Below are positions 38,520-47,088 of a stretch of 64,000 nt of DNA, piece by piece. The stretch is from Bradyrhizobium macuxiense. Its GTDB lineage: Bacteria > Pseudomonadota > Alphaproteobacteria > Rhizobiales > Xanthobacteraceae. A program made the translations under genes and the position numbers. The notes under the pieces are model-generated. The model saw only the letters and a list, made by a program, of their open reading frames with translations, was not told the origin of the DNA and searched no databases. Every line of letters begins with the position of its first letter. The first letter of the stretch is position 1. The stretch covers positions 103,421 through 167,420 of the forward strand of contig NZ_LNCU01000019.1 in NCBI RefSeq assembly GCF_001542415.1. Direction: 5' to 3'.

Positions 38520-39885
38520 CCGCAATCTCGTGTTGCCAGCACCAACCCAGTAATGCCATGGCTTTTTCTGGCGAGCCACTTTGGGACCACAGGCTGACGA
38601 CCTCCGATGCGGCGATGCCTGCCGATAGAGCGCGCATCATCGGCCCGAGGGACACGCCGTCAAAGTAAGCTACCGGCTCACCGATGTTGGGATGCATTAG
38701 AGACTTGACGCGAACCACAAGGTTATCGACGAGACAAGGCGCTTCAACGAATGTCACTTTTTCGGACATTCTGAGCACCTGCCCCGGCGACGGCAATGGA
38801 GGGTTAGTCGCTGATGAGGACGTAGCGGTCGAAGACGCTGTTGCTCGGCTATGCCAAAAGCTCGTCCGGCGCGCCGCATAAGCTTCCGCGTATCTGTGCG
38901 AGGCCCAAGTCTGATGGGTCTCGGATCGCGAAATCCGGCGATAACTCCAATATTCGTTTGCGGCGGCGTGGTCCGCCGATTCGGTGAGCAGAGTGTTGAT
39001 GACCGGGCCGGCACAAAGAGCCGATTGAATAGCCGCCTGAACCCCGCTGGACGAAAGTGGATCCAACGCAGCATCGGCGTCCCCGATTCTCAGAAGCCCG
39101 TCTTGGTCGCCTTCCGCAATATACGGTGTGGCGTCGCATACCCTTGGCGGCGTGGCCAGCTCGAGCCCGGGCTCGATGGCGTCCGCATCCTCAAGCAAGC
39201 TTCTATAGCGCTCGTCCAGCGAACCCTTCATGCGACGAAGGAGGCCCGGGTTTGTGAAGGCGACGGCGACGCGCTTCCTCCGTCCGGTCGGCGCCGCCCA
39301 GGTCCAGGAGGCGTCCGCGGCGGAGATCCGAACGGCCCGCCGAACTTCACCCTGCCATTCGCCATGAACCGCGACCGTAGGAGTTCCGCGCCGACGTCGA
39401 TCGCGATGTCCCGAACTTCGCCCTCTCGCGTCGACCAAAAAGGCGGCACGCACTTGTCGTATGCCCGTGGACGTGCCCACGTCCGCGACCCAGCCTTCTG
39501 CGGCACGCGAAAAACTCAGGACCATGGCGGGCTGGAGGACGCGCACGCGGTTTGCGGTAGCCATGGCGAGCATGTCGGAATCGAACTGCCCCCGATCGAC
39601 GAGCAATGCCTTGATAGGCGTCGGGGTAAAACTCGTCGATTCCCACCGCCGCTCGATCGGCAGCCCGATTTGATGCGCAGAATGATCGAGGATGTGTTGC
39701 ACGCCCAAAAAGTCGAGCTGTGAAATTACGCCCGGGCTGAGACAAATCCCGATGTGATCACGGGGGAAGGCGGCCGCCTCGCACAAGACCACGTCTCTGC
39801 CCAGTCGCGACAGAGCGAGTGCGCAGACCGCCCCTGCCGGGCCGCCACCGATCACCAGCACTTCTGCATCTGGCATCATCCTCAT
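38509..39885 (-). CDS. FAD-dependent monooxygenase/halogenase-like, QhpG/LodB-type
   Basis: A 458-residue flavoprotein. The ADP-binding motif is VLVIGGGPAGAVCALALSRLG near the N-terminus, and the second FAD motif GLLRIGDADAALDPLSSSG is about two thirds in. Length and motifs match tryptophan halogenase-like monooxygenases that include LodB and QhpG, which hydroxylate the precursor Trp during CTQ formation (family knowledge). ATG 39885 overlaps the radical SAM stop by 4 bases. I infer that its substrate is the split LodA-type protein encoded two genes upstream. Confidence 0.75.
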   Translation of the reverse strand: MRMMPDAEVLVIGGGPAGAVCALALSRLGRDVVLCEAAAFPRDHIGICLSPGVISQLDFLGVQHILDHSAHQIGLPIERRWESTSFTPTPIKALLVDRGQFDSDMLAMATANRVRVLQPAMVLSFSRAAEGWVADVGTSTGIRQVRAAFLVDARGRSSGHRDRRRRGTPTVAVHGEWQGEVRRAVRISAADASWTWAAPTGRRKRVAVAFTNPGLLRRMKGSLDERYRSLLEDADAIEPGLELATPPRVCDATPYIAEGDQDGLLRIGDADAALDPLSSSGVQAAIQSALCAGPVINTLLTESADHAAANEYWSYRRISRSETHQTWASHRYAEAYAARRTSFWHSRATASSTATSSSATNPPLPSPGQVLRMSEKVTFVEAPCLVDNLVVRVKSLMHPNIGEPVAYFDGVSLGPMMRALSAGIAASEVVSLWSQSGSPEKAMALLGWCWQHEIAVAV

Positions 39886-41249
39886 GAAGCCGTCCGGGAT
39901 TTCGCGCCGAATGCCCGGTCCAAACCTTCCGGGCCCAATCGCAGGTACGCTTGCAGAGCGTAGTGTAGCCACCCCCGTATGAAATCACACGCCGGTCTGC
40001 CGCGGGCGATCACCTCGTGATGACAACCGCCGCCGCAGAGATATCGCGCCCAACATGTGCGGCAGGGCTCTTGTTTGTGGACGTGACGGCGCTCCAGCCA
40101 TGCGTTCTTGCGATCATTGTCGATACCGGCGCCGATCGATCCCATCGCTCCGGCTTCGACGCCGACGAACCTGTGGCATGCGGCCAGCTCGGCGTCCGCC
40201 GAAACTGCGAGGTAGGCGCCTCCGGCCCCGCATGGATAGGGTCGATGAGTTCCCCTGTGGATCTCCCGGAGAGCGGTCGTCATGTTGGAAAATGCATATC
40301 TCTCCCCAGCCATGACCTTCCGCTCGAATTTCTGACCGCATTCGATCATCGCGGTAAGCATGTTCTGCAGCGCGACCTCGTCCATCTGTCCGCGTCCGGT
40401 CGGCGATGCAAGCATTGGAGAAAATCCGACGCTATGGAAGCCGATGCCCAGAAGTTCGTCGAGCGTCTGTTTCAGCGCCAAATTCGTCGGCGTGACGGTC
40501 ACGCGCGCAGTCGTTTGCATCCGACCGGCGCGTCCCAGCAGCGGTCCGATGCGCTCGATAATCCGCTCGTAGCTTCCGCTACCGCCTTTGAAGGGTCGCA
40601 ACTGGTCGTGTACGGCTGCCCGACCATCGAGACTGATCGTAACGGCAAATCCGTGGCGTTCGAAGAAATCAGCATCGTCGCGGTCGACCAAGGTACCGTT
40701 GGTGGTGATCGAGAAGCCGATCTTCTGACCTCTCGCAGCGGCTTTTTCCGAAGCGTAAACCGTGGCCTGACGCAAGACGGAACGATTGATCAACGGTTCG
40801 CCGCCGAGAAAGGCGATGTTGATGGATTCGTCCGCGCGAGTCTGCCCGATGAGGAGATCGATGGAGGCCAAGGCTGTCTCGAGCGACATATTTTTCGGCG
40901 ACGCTCCGAAATCGCCTTCCTGCGCGTAGCAATACGTGCAGCCGAGATTGCATTTTTGCGCAATGGCTAACGAAATGGCGCGCACGGGAACATCGGTGGG
41001 TGCTTCGTCACAGATGCGTCGTGGCTCCGTCGTCAATCCGAGCTTCGTCAAAAGACCTGAGACCTCTTCATCGTTCGTAGCCGCCACGAACTTTGCGAAC
41101 GTATCGGCATCGAGATCGAAGAGTTGGCTGCCGTCGGCGAGGAAAAGATGACCTTGTCGTCCAGTGCAGAGCAGATGCACATCGCTGAACTTCGGCTTAC
41201 CGATTTCGGCAAAACCAGACGTCATCTCCGATTGCGCCGTCCGGTTCAT
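39882..41249 (-). CDS. Radical SAM/SPASM peptide maturase, QhpD-like
   Basis: A 455-residue radical SAM enzyme. The AdoMet-binding [4Fe-4S] motif is Cys100-x3-Cys104-x2-Cys107 (CNLGCTYC). The SPASM domain has Cys340, 358, 396, 399, 405, 409 and 421 in the usual order for two auxiliary clusters. Such enzymes modify ribosomal peptides or proteins, as in sulfatase maturases, PqqE and QhpD. The start ATG 41249 overlaps the stop of the LodA C-terminal-half gene, so that protein is the most likely substrate. QhpD makes Cys-to-Asp/Glu thioethers, and a similar job is inferred here. Confidence 0.85.
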   Translation of the reverse strand: MNRTAQSEMTSGFAEIGKPKFSDVHLLCTGRQGHLFLADGSQLFDLDADTFAKFVAATNDEEVSGLLTKLGLTTEPRRICDEAPTDVPVRAISLAIAQKCNLGCTYCYAQEGDFGASPKNMSLETALASIDLLIGQTRADESINIAFLGGEPLINRSVLRQATVYASEKAAARGQKIGFSITTNGTLVDRDDADFFERHGFAVTISLDGRAAVHDQLRPFKGGSGSYERIIERIGPLLGRAGRMQTTARVTVTPTNLALKQTLDELLGIGFHSVGFSPMLASPTGRGQMDEVALQNMLTAMIECGQKFERKVMAGERYAFSNMTTALREIHRGTHRPYPCGAGGAYLAVSADAELAACHRFVGVEAGAMGSIGAGIDNDRKNAWLERRHVHKQEPCRTCWARYLCGGGCHHEVIARGRPACDFIRGWLHYALQAYLRLGPEGLDRAFGAKSRTAS

Positions 41250-42094
41250 TTTGGCGGCGGCTCCTGGATCCCGCCCACAACGAACCGAAGCACAGATTCC
41301 CAGGATTTGAACAGATCGTCGTAGCTGAGACTGGATTGGAAATCCCGATTGTCGACGATGTAGCTTCCGGTGTTTTCCCTCTGCATCCAATTGTCGCCCC
41401 TGCTAAGGCCGTCGCCCCCCGGGACAACGTTCACGTAATCGGGACGACTCGCGGCCCAGTAATAGCAAGCGCACTCGCGATAATCGTTTTGCCACGGGGA
41501 ACAGAGTCCTTGACTCAATTCTCCCGGCTTCGCGAGAGACTCCGCCAAAAGAGCGAGCCGCTCGGACGCTCCATCTGCTTCATCACGTTCGAATAGCTGC
41601 CTCACCTCCAATTCGAGCGTTTGCGTCGCCACGTCCGGGTTGCCTGGCAAGACCTCCAATTTCGCTGCTTCCTTGGTGAATTCGCAACGCACCTTCGTTC
41701 CTTGCCGTCCAACGAGCAGAGCTATCGTGTTCGACCACTCCATGAAGGAGACGGCTTCAGGGCTGTCGCCGGTGGAAAGGGTCGCCGGACCGCGGCCTGG
41801 CATGACTGGACCTTGCGTCAAGACGGACATCGGTCGATCGTTGATCTTGAGCAGGCGATGACCTACGAGATCTTTGTATTTTTCGTCTTCGTAGCCAACG
41901 ACGTAGTTATTGTTCTCCGATAGCACGATACCTACGAGGAAACGACGCCAGATGGCTCGGAAGTCGAATTCCAAGCCCGGAAAACAGTTGGATATGGCGG
42001 AAGATGGATGGGTCACCGGCGGATTGCCGCGCCCGCGGTAGCTCAGTTGCGCCGCGAGGTTGCGGGGTGTGATCTTCGCGTCATCGCCGCTCAT
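41246..42094 (-). CDS. LodA C-terminal-half protein with CTQ-like Cys/Trp motif
   Basis: A 282-residue protein that matches the C-terminal part of the LodA-like protein at 48078. Its SSAISNCFPGLEFDFRAIWR corresponds to the LHECLGGPFHPGIELTW region there, and PWQND(x3)C...YW corresponds to PWQTD(x3)C...FW. The motif contains Cys198-x5-Asp204, Cys208, Cys210, Trp213 and Asp219. The quinone Cys and Trp are probably Cys208 and Trp213. The extra Cys198 and Cys210 are absent from the LodA neighbour but occur at similar spacing in the QhpC gamma subunit. No signal peptide. It overlaps its neighbours on both sides by 4 bases. Confidence 0.65.
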   Translation of the reverse strand: MSGDDAKITPRNLAAQLSYRGRGNPPVTHPSSAISNCFPGLEFDFRAIWRRFLVGIVLSENNNYVVGYEDEKYKDLVGHRLLKINDRPMSVLTQGPVMPGRGPATLSTGDSPEAVSFMEWSNTIALLVGRQGTKVRCEFTKEAAKLEVLPGNPDVATQTLELEVRQLFERDEADGASERLALLAESLAKPGELSQGLCSPWQNDYRECACYYWAASRPDYVNVVPGGDGLSRGDNWMQRENTGSYIVDNRDFQSSLSYDDLFKSWESVLRFVVGGIQEPPPK

Positions 42095-43479
42095 TCTTCA
42101 GCACTCCCTCCGAAGAACAATCCGCTCGCAACCGATTTTCGGATCAGATCGATTTGTCGTCGCGTGAGCGTCATATAGCGTGCGTCCGCACCTCGCATCA
42201 TGGCCGGCATCTTGCGTCGTCCTTTGTCCGAAAGGTCGCCAACTTCCTCGGGTCGGCGCAAAACGTCGACGAACCACGGCGGCGTTCCGCTCTTCAGAGC
42301 AGTAAGAATAGTTTGATGCAGGGCGACCACCGAAAGGTTGTCGACGAGAGTCGTCGCCATGATCGGAGCGAACATCCGGTGGAAGTCGTTGGAGTCTTGC
42401 AAAGGCATCATGCTCTCGGCGCCGAGGCGGCCGTCGACCGGATTGCCGTTTAGGACGGCGGTGTTCAGAAGCCGGACGGTCTCGTATGCTCGTCGGACGA
42501 TGTCTTCTACCCGATCAGCCGATACGTCGGCCGATCGGACTTCCGGCCCGAACAGGGCTTGTTCAATTTCATCGGCAACCGTCCGTATCGGTAGGGAGTC
42601 CGGTGCGAACGCTGGCGGACCGGCCCCGATCCGAGCGAAGGCGCGTAGCTTCTTTTCGCCGATCTGGATCTCAGCTTCCACGATGCCGTCGCACTCGTCG
42701 TCGAGATAGCCCCAACTGACCTGCGCTCCCTTTGCGTTCGCGTATCCGGCGTAGATCTGCCCCGGATTGGTGTCGGTAGGCTCACCGGGGTCGACCCAGC
42801 CACGCCATGTCGCATGCTCCTTGGTCGGATCGTAGATGACCCGGTCCTTCACGATTTCATCGATTTCGGTTACGGGACCGTTCACGCCATCTGCAGTGAT
42901 GCGCGTTTCCGAAGCTCCGTAGACCAGTCCGGCCGCGGGCGTGTAGCGCAGACGTATTTCGGGAAAGGCCGCGTTCGGCTTGATATAGCGGGCAGAACCG
43001 AGAGGAAGAGTTTTCCCCGGAAGGAAATTGTCGCAACGACCTTCCAGCGGATGAACGTCGTGGTCGCTGAAGGAAGTCGAAGCGAGAATCTTGTCCTGCT
43101 CGATCGTCGTACGACGGAACGCCTTAAGATTGCCCAGTGAGACGGTCCATTTGACGCTGCGGGGATTGAGGCCTTCGGCGGCGAGGAGGTCTACTGTGAG
43201 CGGGACCAACTTCTCGCCATCCGTTCTGGCGAAGACCTCGAGAAAAGGAGCCACCGGCCGGATGCTCTTGCCATCACGGAACTTGATAGGCATTTCCGGC
43301 TGGTAGGACTCCGAGATTTCTCCGGTTCGTGTATTGACCCGTAGTGTCTCTGCGGCGCAGATCTGGCGATGCCCCAACGGGTCTTTTACGACGAGTTCGT
43401 AGTTCTCTAGCGGCTCTTTGGAGGAACCGAGCCGCGCGATGGCGAGCGGCGGAAGGATCCGGATTTCATGAATGCTCAT
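42091..43479 (-). CDS. LodA N-terminal-half protein
   Basis: A 462-residue protein related along its length to the first part of the LodA-like protein at 48078. The opening IRILPPLAIARLGSS matches IFPPLGVARVGN. VKWTVSLGNLKAF matches IEWKVGVANLKAG, DDECDGIVEAEI matches DDVCDGPVRATV, and the end MPAMMRGADARYMTLTRRQ matches LPQMFGDAYG...LSVTRTQ. The catalytic C-terminal part is missing and is supplied by the next gene, which overlaps by 4 bases. LodA is therefore split into two polypeptides here. No signal peptide is seen. Confidence 0.7.
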   Translation of the reverse strand: MSIHEIRILPPLAIARLGSSKEPLENYELVVKDPLGHRQICAAETLRVNTRTGEISESYQPEMPIKFRDGKSIRPVAPFLEVFARTDGEKLVPLTVDLLAAEGLNPRSVKWTVSLGNLKAFRRTTIEQDKILASTSFSDHDVHPLEGRCDNFLPGKTLPLGSARYIKPNAAFPEIRLRYTPAAGLVYGASETRITADGVNGPVTEIDEIVKDRVIYDPTKEHATWRGWVDPGEPTDTNPGQIYAGYANAKGAQVSWGYLDDECDGIVEAEIQIGEKKLRAFARIGAGPPAFAPDSLPIRTVADEIEQALFGPEVRSADVSADRVEDIVRRAYETVRLLNTAVLNGNPVDGRLGAESMMPLQDSNDFHRMFAPIMATTLVDNLSVVALHQTILTALKSGTPPWFVDVLRRPEEVGDLSDKGRRKMPAMMRGADARYMTLTRRQIDLIRKSVASGLFFGGSAEE

Positions 43480-44915
43480 GCGCCCTCCTTCGAGCGACGA
43501 ACGCCGGTGCGCACGGTGGACGCCCCGGCGTAAAGTCGCATCTCTTCCGACGCCTTCGCATCGAGGCTCAGCAACGTGGCGGCATATTCAGCGTGCTCGC
43601 CCTTGCAGATGACCTTGTCTTCGAGCAGCGCCCGACACGCCGTCAAAAGGTCGATATGCAATCGCCAAAAAGCGGCGTCGCTTTCGGGAAGCTGGAGCGA
43701 ATAGGGCATCTGAAACGGCGCCGCAGCCTTTTGTTCGCCGGCCACATTCAATGGAAGGCGGGAAAGCACGGATGCAACCGCCCTCAAAGTATACATTTCG
43801 CCGAACATCCTATTGATGACGATACCTTGCCGTCGCGTCAGGCCGCCTTCGCCCGGAGAGCTATGGGAGTGCGCAAGGTAACTGAGCAGCATGCGATAAC
43901 GGATGTTGAAGACATTTGCCCATTTGCCCGCCTCGGCGTCCTCGATCTGCGCCTGCCCCTCTGTTGCCGGCAGACCCGGGGCCACCGGATTCGACGGCAC
44001 CGGCAGCGTCGCTTCCCATTCGCCGTCCTTGGGAAAATGTCTAAAGATTGCGAGAAATCGCCTGAAATGCGAGGATTCGTCGTCCTGCGCGGCAGCCTTG
44101 TTGGGAGCTTCTCCCTGCTCCGCAATGGCAGTCAGCGCGGCCACGGCATCTGCCCTTGAGGCAGCCCGCATAACCAAGACGTCCGGCGTCTTCGTCGTTC
44201 CTGCGACCGAGGATCCACGGGCTCCCTTACCATAACCCCTTGCATATTCGTCCCAGGACGATTGCGTCGGATACGATTCCGGGTGGAATTCCGAGCTGGC
44301 GAGCTTTGAGGGGTCGCCGACGAGTTCGATAAGCTTCTTGTATAGCGCGCCGACGCGATTGACGTTCATTTTGTCGGGGCCGGCCGCCAGTTTTTCGATT
44401 TCCTTGCGTTCTGCCACGCTGACGTCATCCGGCCAGGTTTCCGGAGATTCGGTGACGATGTACTTCGCCAGCGTCGCTCGCGTGAGGCGCTCTAGAGCGA
44501 ATGGGTACGGGGCGAGCACGGAATCCCAAGGATAATCCTCGCGATCGAGCGCGAGCGGCGCTCCGAGGAAACGGATGACGTTCTGGACGGTGGCAAGATG
44601 TCCCATCTCCTCCTTCGCTATGCCAAGGATGATCTGACGCCACTTCGCGACTGCTTCGTGATGCTCCTCCGGCACTTGGGGGCCGCCTAAGGACCATCCC
44701 GCATACAGGTATTGGACCATTAGCGAATGCTCAATTTCCGCCGCGACGGTGAGAAGGAAAACGGCGAATTCGCGCCAAGTGAACTCGGGAGGCGGAGCAT
44801 CCGACGGCGCCAGCTTCGCCCCGGTGAGCATCATCATTTCGACCCTAGGGGAGGCGGATAATCTGGGCGCAGCCGAAAAAAGGCTTGCGAGGTAACGTTC
44901 GTTGCGCGCACGCAT
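43476..44915 (-). CDS. VioB-like ferritin-fold protein
   Basis: A 479-residue protein with a ferritin-like domain of the type found in the C-terminal part of VioB/RebD proteins (iminophenyl-pyruvate dimer synthase-like). Possible di-iron ligands are Glu60/Glu62/His63 (AAEIEHSLMVQYLYAGW) and Glu102/Glu103/His106 (KEEMGHLATVQNVIRFLGAP). It is the first gene of the eight-gene operon and overlaps the LodA N-half by 4 bases. The start ATG 44915 follows GGGGAT. A role in oxidative chemistry on the quinoprotein or its product is inferred. Confidence 0.75.
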   Translation of the reverse strand: MRARNERYLASLFSAAPRLSASPRVEMMMLTGAKLAPSDAPPPEFTWREFAVFLLTVAAEIEHSLMVQYLYAGWSLGGPQVPEEHHEAVAKWRQIILGIAKEEMGHLATVQNVIRFLGAPLALDREDYPWDSVLAPYPFALERLTRATLAKYIVTESPETWPDDVSVAERKEIEKLAAGPDKMNVNRVGALYKKLIELVGDPSKLASSEFHPESYPTQSSWDEYARGYGKGARGSSVAGTTKTPDVLVMRAASRADAVAALTAIAEQGEAPNKAAAQDDESSHFRRFLAIFRHFPKDGEWEATLPVPSNPVAPGLPATEGQAQIEDAEAGKWANVFNIRYRMLLSYLAHSHSSPGEGGLTRRQGIVINRMFGEMYTLRAVASVLSRLPLNVAGEQKAAAPFQMPYSLQLPESDAAFWRLHIDLLTACRALLEDKVICKGEHAEYAATLLSLDAKASEEMRLYAGASTVRTGVRRSKEGA

Positions 44916-44972
44916 GCCGACATCCCCCTAGTACAACTGGGAGCATCGAAACACGGATTGCCGTTTTCCGCT

Positions 44973-44990
44973 CCTCGGGACCTCCCTAGT
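44973..44990. promoter_or_regulatory. 18-bp dyad, candidate lux box, divergent promoter
   Basis: CCTCGG-GACCTC-CCTAGT matches the dyad CCTAGG-N6-CCTAGG found at 50220, 56156 and 56228. It lies 57 bp from the start of the CTQ operon (44915) and 85 bp from the metalloprotease start (45076), so it may act in both directions. Confidence 0.6.
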
Positions 44991-45075
44991 CTTGTCGAAA
45001 CGCATGTTGCTTTAGGATCGTCATGCGGGCGCACGGAATTCGCTCGTGACGACACGGTTCGATCCGGAGATCCGC

Positions 45076-46296
45076 ATGGGCCTTCTCGCTACGCAGACGG
45101 TGCATCCCGGTGCGCAAGTGAACGTGCTGGGCACCGAGATCTGTCAAACGATTCAGAGCCCCGCGAACGACGTCCCTCTCGTCCGCGGAAAGCGCACCCT
45201 CGTCCGAGTCTACGTCGGACCGACGGGCTTCACCGGTGCTGCCGAAGTTCAGGGCGAGATCGAGGTCGCGCCGTCCGCGGCGGCGACGGCCAAGTACGTC
45301 GCCTCGACCGGGACCATTTCCGTCAAAGCGACCGCCTATCCCGATTTGAATGCCCAGCGTCGGGATATCCGGACAAGTCTCAACTTTATTCTTCCTGCCG
45401 ATGTACTGTCCTGGTCCAGCCTGACCGTACGCGTGAAACGCCTGTTCGCGGGAGGATCCGACATTCCCGTCGGAGCGAACGCGCCGGTGACCGTTTCGAT
45501 GATCGAGGCCGCTCCCTTGCGTATCAAGGCCATCGGCCTCCGCTACTTGCTTTCGACGCCTGGTGCTCCGCCAAAGCAGATCGCGCCGGCGGCATACCAC
45601 TTCGATTATCTCCGCTCTTTCCTCGACAGAGCCTATCCCGTGTCGACGATCGAATGGTCGCAGCTCGTCGTGCAAGCCGACCCGCGCTTGGCCCCGCCTT
45701 TCTCGGGCCCGACGACCCCTGATGGCAATGACCCGCTATGGCTGGGCAAGCTCAACATCGCGCACAATCAGCTCTCCGCGATCCGCGCGAAAGACCTCGA
45801 CGCCGGAACCGATCCGCGCACCCACTACTACGGACTGATCTCGGACGCCGATCAAGGCCTGTTTTTCCGAGGGGCGGCGAAGGATATTCCTCAACAACCC
45901 AATCCGTCGATCGTAGCGGTCGGGCCGACTGGTAATCCAGCCCAATACCCCTCCCTCTCGTGGGACACCGAACGATCCTATGGCGGCTGGTACGGATCCC
46001 ACGAGCTCGGACATACGTTCGGAAGATATCATCCGGGCTTCTGCAATCAGGATGCGAGCGACCCGAGCTTTCCCTATGCAGACGGCCGGATCGGAGACGT
46101 CGCGAACGGAGACATGATCGGCGTCGACATGGGAGATCCGTCCCTGGGAATCCCGATGCGGGTCATGGCAAACGAGAGCTGCCATGATATCATGACCTAC
46201 TGCGACAACCAGTGGATCTCCGCCTACAGCTATCGGGCAATCCTCGATCGCTTGAGCCAAGAGGACACGCTCTTTGCTCCGGTAGCCGGAGCATAG
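45076..46296 (+). CDS. Zinc metalloprotease with HExxH motif
   Basis: A 406-residue protein whose zinc site is HELGHTFGRYH (His309, Glu310, His313, His319), the metzincin-like HExxHxxGxxH form. The N-terminal 150 residues are beta-rich (VRGKRTLVRVYVGP, GEIEVAPS), perhaps an Ig-like domain. The C-terminal ESCHDIMTYCDNQWIS provides the Met-turn-like part. No classical signal peptide is visible. ATG 45076 has GGAG 6 bases upstream and is preferred over GTG 45046. The gene is divergent from the CTQ operon and followed by a small partner gene. Precursor processing, like QhpE, is a possible job. Confidence 0.75.
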   Translation: MGLLATQTVHPGAQVNVLGTEICQTIQSPANDVPLVRGKRTLVRVYVGPTGFTGAAEVQGEIEVAPSAAATAKYVASTGTISVKATAYPDLNAQRRDIRTSLNFILPADVLSWSSLTVRVKRLFAGGSDIPVGANAPVTVSMIEAAPLRIKAIGLRYLLSTPGAPPKQIAPAAYHFDYLRSFLDRAYPVSTIEWSQLVVQADPRLAPPFSGPTTPDGNDPLWLGKLNIAHNQLSAIRAKDLDAGTDPRTHYYGLISDADQGLFFRGAAKDIPQQPNPSIVAVGPTGNPAQYPSLSWDTERSYGGWYGSHELGHTFGRYHPGFCNQDASDPSFPYADGRIGDVANGDMIGVDMGDPSLGIPMRVMANESCHDIMTYCDNQWISAYSYRAILDRLSQEDTLFAPVAGA

Positions 46297-46305
46297 GAGG
46301 ACACG

Positions 46306-46917
46306 ATGGGCGCCGGAGTGCTCGACGGAAACTTCGCTCACGTAAGCGGTACATTCGACCTCGACCGCAAGAAGGGAACGATCGACTATGTGACGCCGGT
46401 CAAGGTGGCGGTGCAGTCGGAAGACTTCGAGGACGAAGGGATCGAGTTGATCGGTCTGGACGGCGCGGACCAGCAGATCTTCGACAAGAAGGTGAATCCT
46501 CAGCGCAATTCCTGCGCTCCGCATGCTCAGTCCGGCACCTTCGACGAATACGTTCCCGTCTCGCCTCAGTTGCGCCGCATCAAACTCATGATCAAGGGCG
46601 TCGAGGCCGCGCAGTTCGCCCGAGGGGCATCCGTGCCATCCGGCACCGTGGCGATGGGCGGCCCCAATCCGGGTTCGCCGAACCGCTTTACGCTCGATGC
46701 AGCGCATACGCTCGCTCCCTCTCCGGGAGTGACCTACACCGTCCAGGCCAAAGCCGAACACGAGCCTAACTGGCAGACCATAGCCGTCGGTCTTCCCATT
46801 CCGAGCACGGACATCGACATGAATCAGTTTCCGGGAGCCAAGAGCGTGTCGGTCCGTGTTCTTCAGTCGGACGGCTTCTCGGAGTCGAAGGTTTTCGAGG
46901 ACAAGAAGACCTTTTAA
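46306..46917 (+). CDS. Beta-rich hypothetical protein, partner of the metalloprotease
   Basis: A 203-residue soluble protein with many beta-type stretches (YVTPVKVAVQSEDFEDEGIEL, YTVQAKAEHEPNWQTIAVG). It may hold one or two Ig-like domains. GGAGG precedes the ATG and the gene starts 9 bases after the protease stop, so they form an operon. No family is recognised. A role as substrate, inhibitor or structural partner of the protease is possible. Confidence 0.55.
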   Translation: MGAGVLDGNFAHVSGTFDLDRKKGTIDYVTPVKVAVQSEDFEDEGIELIGLDGADQQIFDKKVNPQRNSCAPHAQSGTFDEYVPVSPQLRRIKLMIKGVEAAQFARGASVPSGTVAMGGPNPGSPNRFTLDAAHTLAPSPGVTYTVQAKAEHEPNWQTIAVGLPIPSTDIDMNQFPGAKSVSVRVLQSDGFSESKVFEDKKTF

Positions 46918-47088
46918 ATCCGGTACGCCATGCGATGCCCGAGAGAGTAGCCGTGCGCGCCGGCACGAAGACAGAAGGACGGCCGGTCCAGTAGTCATTG
47001 AACGCAGCCTAGGAGTCGAGTCATCACCCACGCGGATCGGATTACTCCCAATGGTTTCGCAAGCCGGATATTTCCGCCTAGGGATCTC

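Noticed and set aside
44926..44943. CCCTAGTACAACTGGG-type dyad near the CTQ operon start
   Set aside because: The half-site spacing differs from the other four dyads and it overlaps the ribosome binding region. Likely chance.
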